NCBI GenBank assembly: GCA_946480295.1
Contig: CAMLIT010000119.1
Span: 1 to 13,447, forward strand
Direction: 5' to 3'
From: an uncultured Gemmatimonadota bacterium
GTDB lineage: Bacteria; Gemmatimonadota; Gemmatimonadetes; Gemmatimonadales; Gemmatimonadaceae
DNA length: 13,447 bases
The position numbers and the translations under genes were made by a program. This document shows, in pieces, positions 13,394-13,447 of the stretch; the stretch's first letter is position 1, and every line of letters starts with the position of its first letter. The notes under the pieces are model-generated. The model saw only the letters and a list, made by a program, of their open reading frames with translations, ran no database searches and had not been told where the DNA came from.

Positions 13394-13447
13394 CTCGTCC
13401 CTCGTCCCTCGTCCCTCGTCCCTCGTCCCTCGTCCCTCGTCCCTCGT
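13394..13447 (-). repeat. Heptamer tandem array CTCGTCC, at least 7.7 units
   Basis: Seven perfect CTCGTCC units and part of an eighth run to the window edge, so the true length is unknown. On the minus strand the unit is GGACGAG, identical to the array at 4123-4157 but in the opposite orientation. The minus strand has a G3N4 pattern. Confidence 0.92.

Noticed and set aside
13394..13447. Possible CRISPR array
   Set aside because: The unit is 7 bp without spacers; it is a simple tandem repeat.

Overview
The window is a GC-rich (roughly 70%) bacterial chromosome segment with 13 genes I can support. The genes carry diderm traits: lipobox and signal-peptide envelope proteins, a Thr-rich outer-membrane-type barrel, L,D-transpeptidase and NlpC/P60 enzymes. 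The intergenic spaces are filled with 7-nt-period G/C-skewed repeats. My best guess is a soil-type Gemmatimonadota (Gemmatirosa/Gemmatimonas-like), but no rRNA or marker gene here proves it. I see no rRNA, tRNA, phage, IS or CRISPR locus.

Layout. Positions 1-3917 form an envelope block: an L,D-transpeptidase (152-976, -), a Thr-rich N-terminal region joined to a beta-barrel protein (1073-2206, -), an unknown secreted Asp/Gly/Arg/Tyr-rich protein (2670-3296, +) and an NlpC/P60 peptidase (3351-3917, -). The last two converge on a strong bidirectional terminator. Positions 3918-4513 are gene-free and hold heptamer repeats and a nested palindromic element. Positions 4514-7071 (all -) hold a trans-sulfuration PLP enzyme that overlaps queC by 4 nt, followed after a hairpin-containing gap by queE; QueC and QueE belong to the 7-deazaguanine (queuosine) pathway. 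A 205-bp spacer made almost wholly of heptamer-type repeats (7082-7286) separates this from a two-gene unit (7287-10072, -). That unit is a Leu/Ile/Val-type substrate-binding lipoprotein whose stop overlaps the start of a methyl-accepting chemotaxis protein, which suggests a binding-protein/receptor pair.

Positions 10243-11721 (+) encode an SDR (NAD(P)-binding) protein with a C-terminal DUF1990-like domain. It converges with a minus-strand redox pair, an OsmC-like protein (12195-12593) and a DCC/DUF393 thiol-disulfide protein (11737-12198), which overlap by 4 nt. A divergent DUF2231-like membrane protein (12726-13310, +) has a C-terminal tail built of 18-bp tandem repeats. The window ends inside another heptamer array.

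The most distinctive feature is not a gene. A family of period-7 repeats (GGGACGA, GGGTCGA, GGGCGAG-type, GACCAAC) recurs in at least four gaps and in both orientations. Most copies have the G3N4 spacing expected of G-quadruplex motifs. Together with the nested palindromes at 4219-4434 and 5193-5236, they make the intergenic DNA the part most worth following up.
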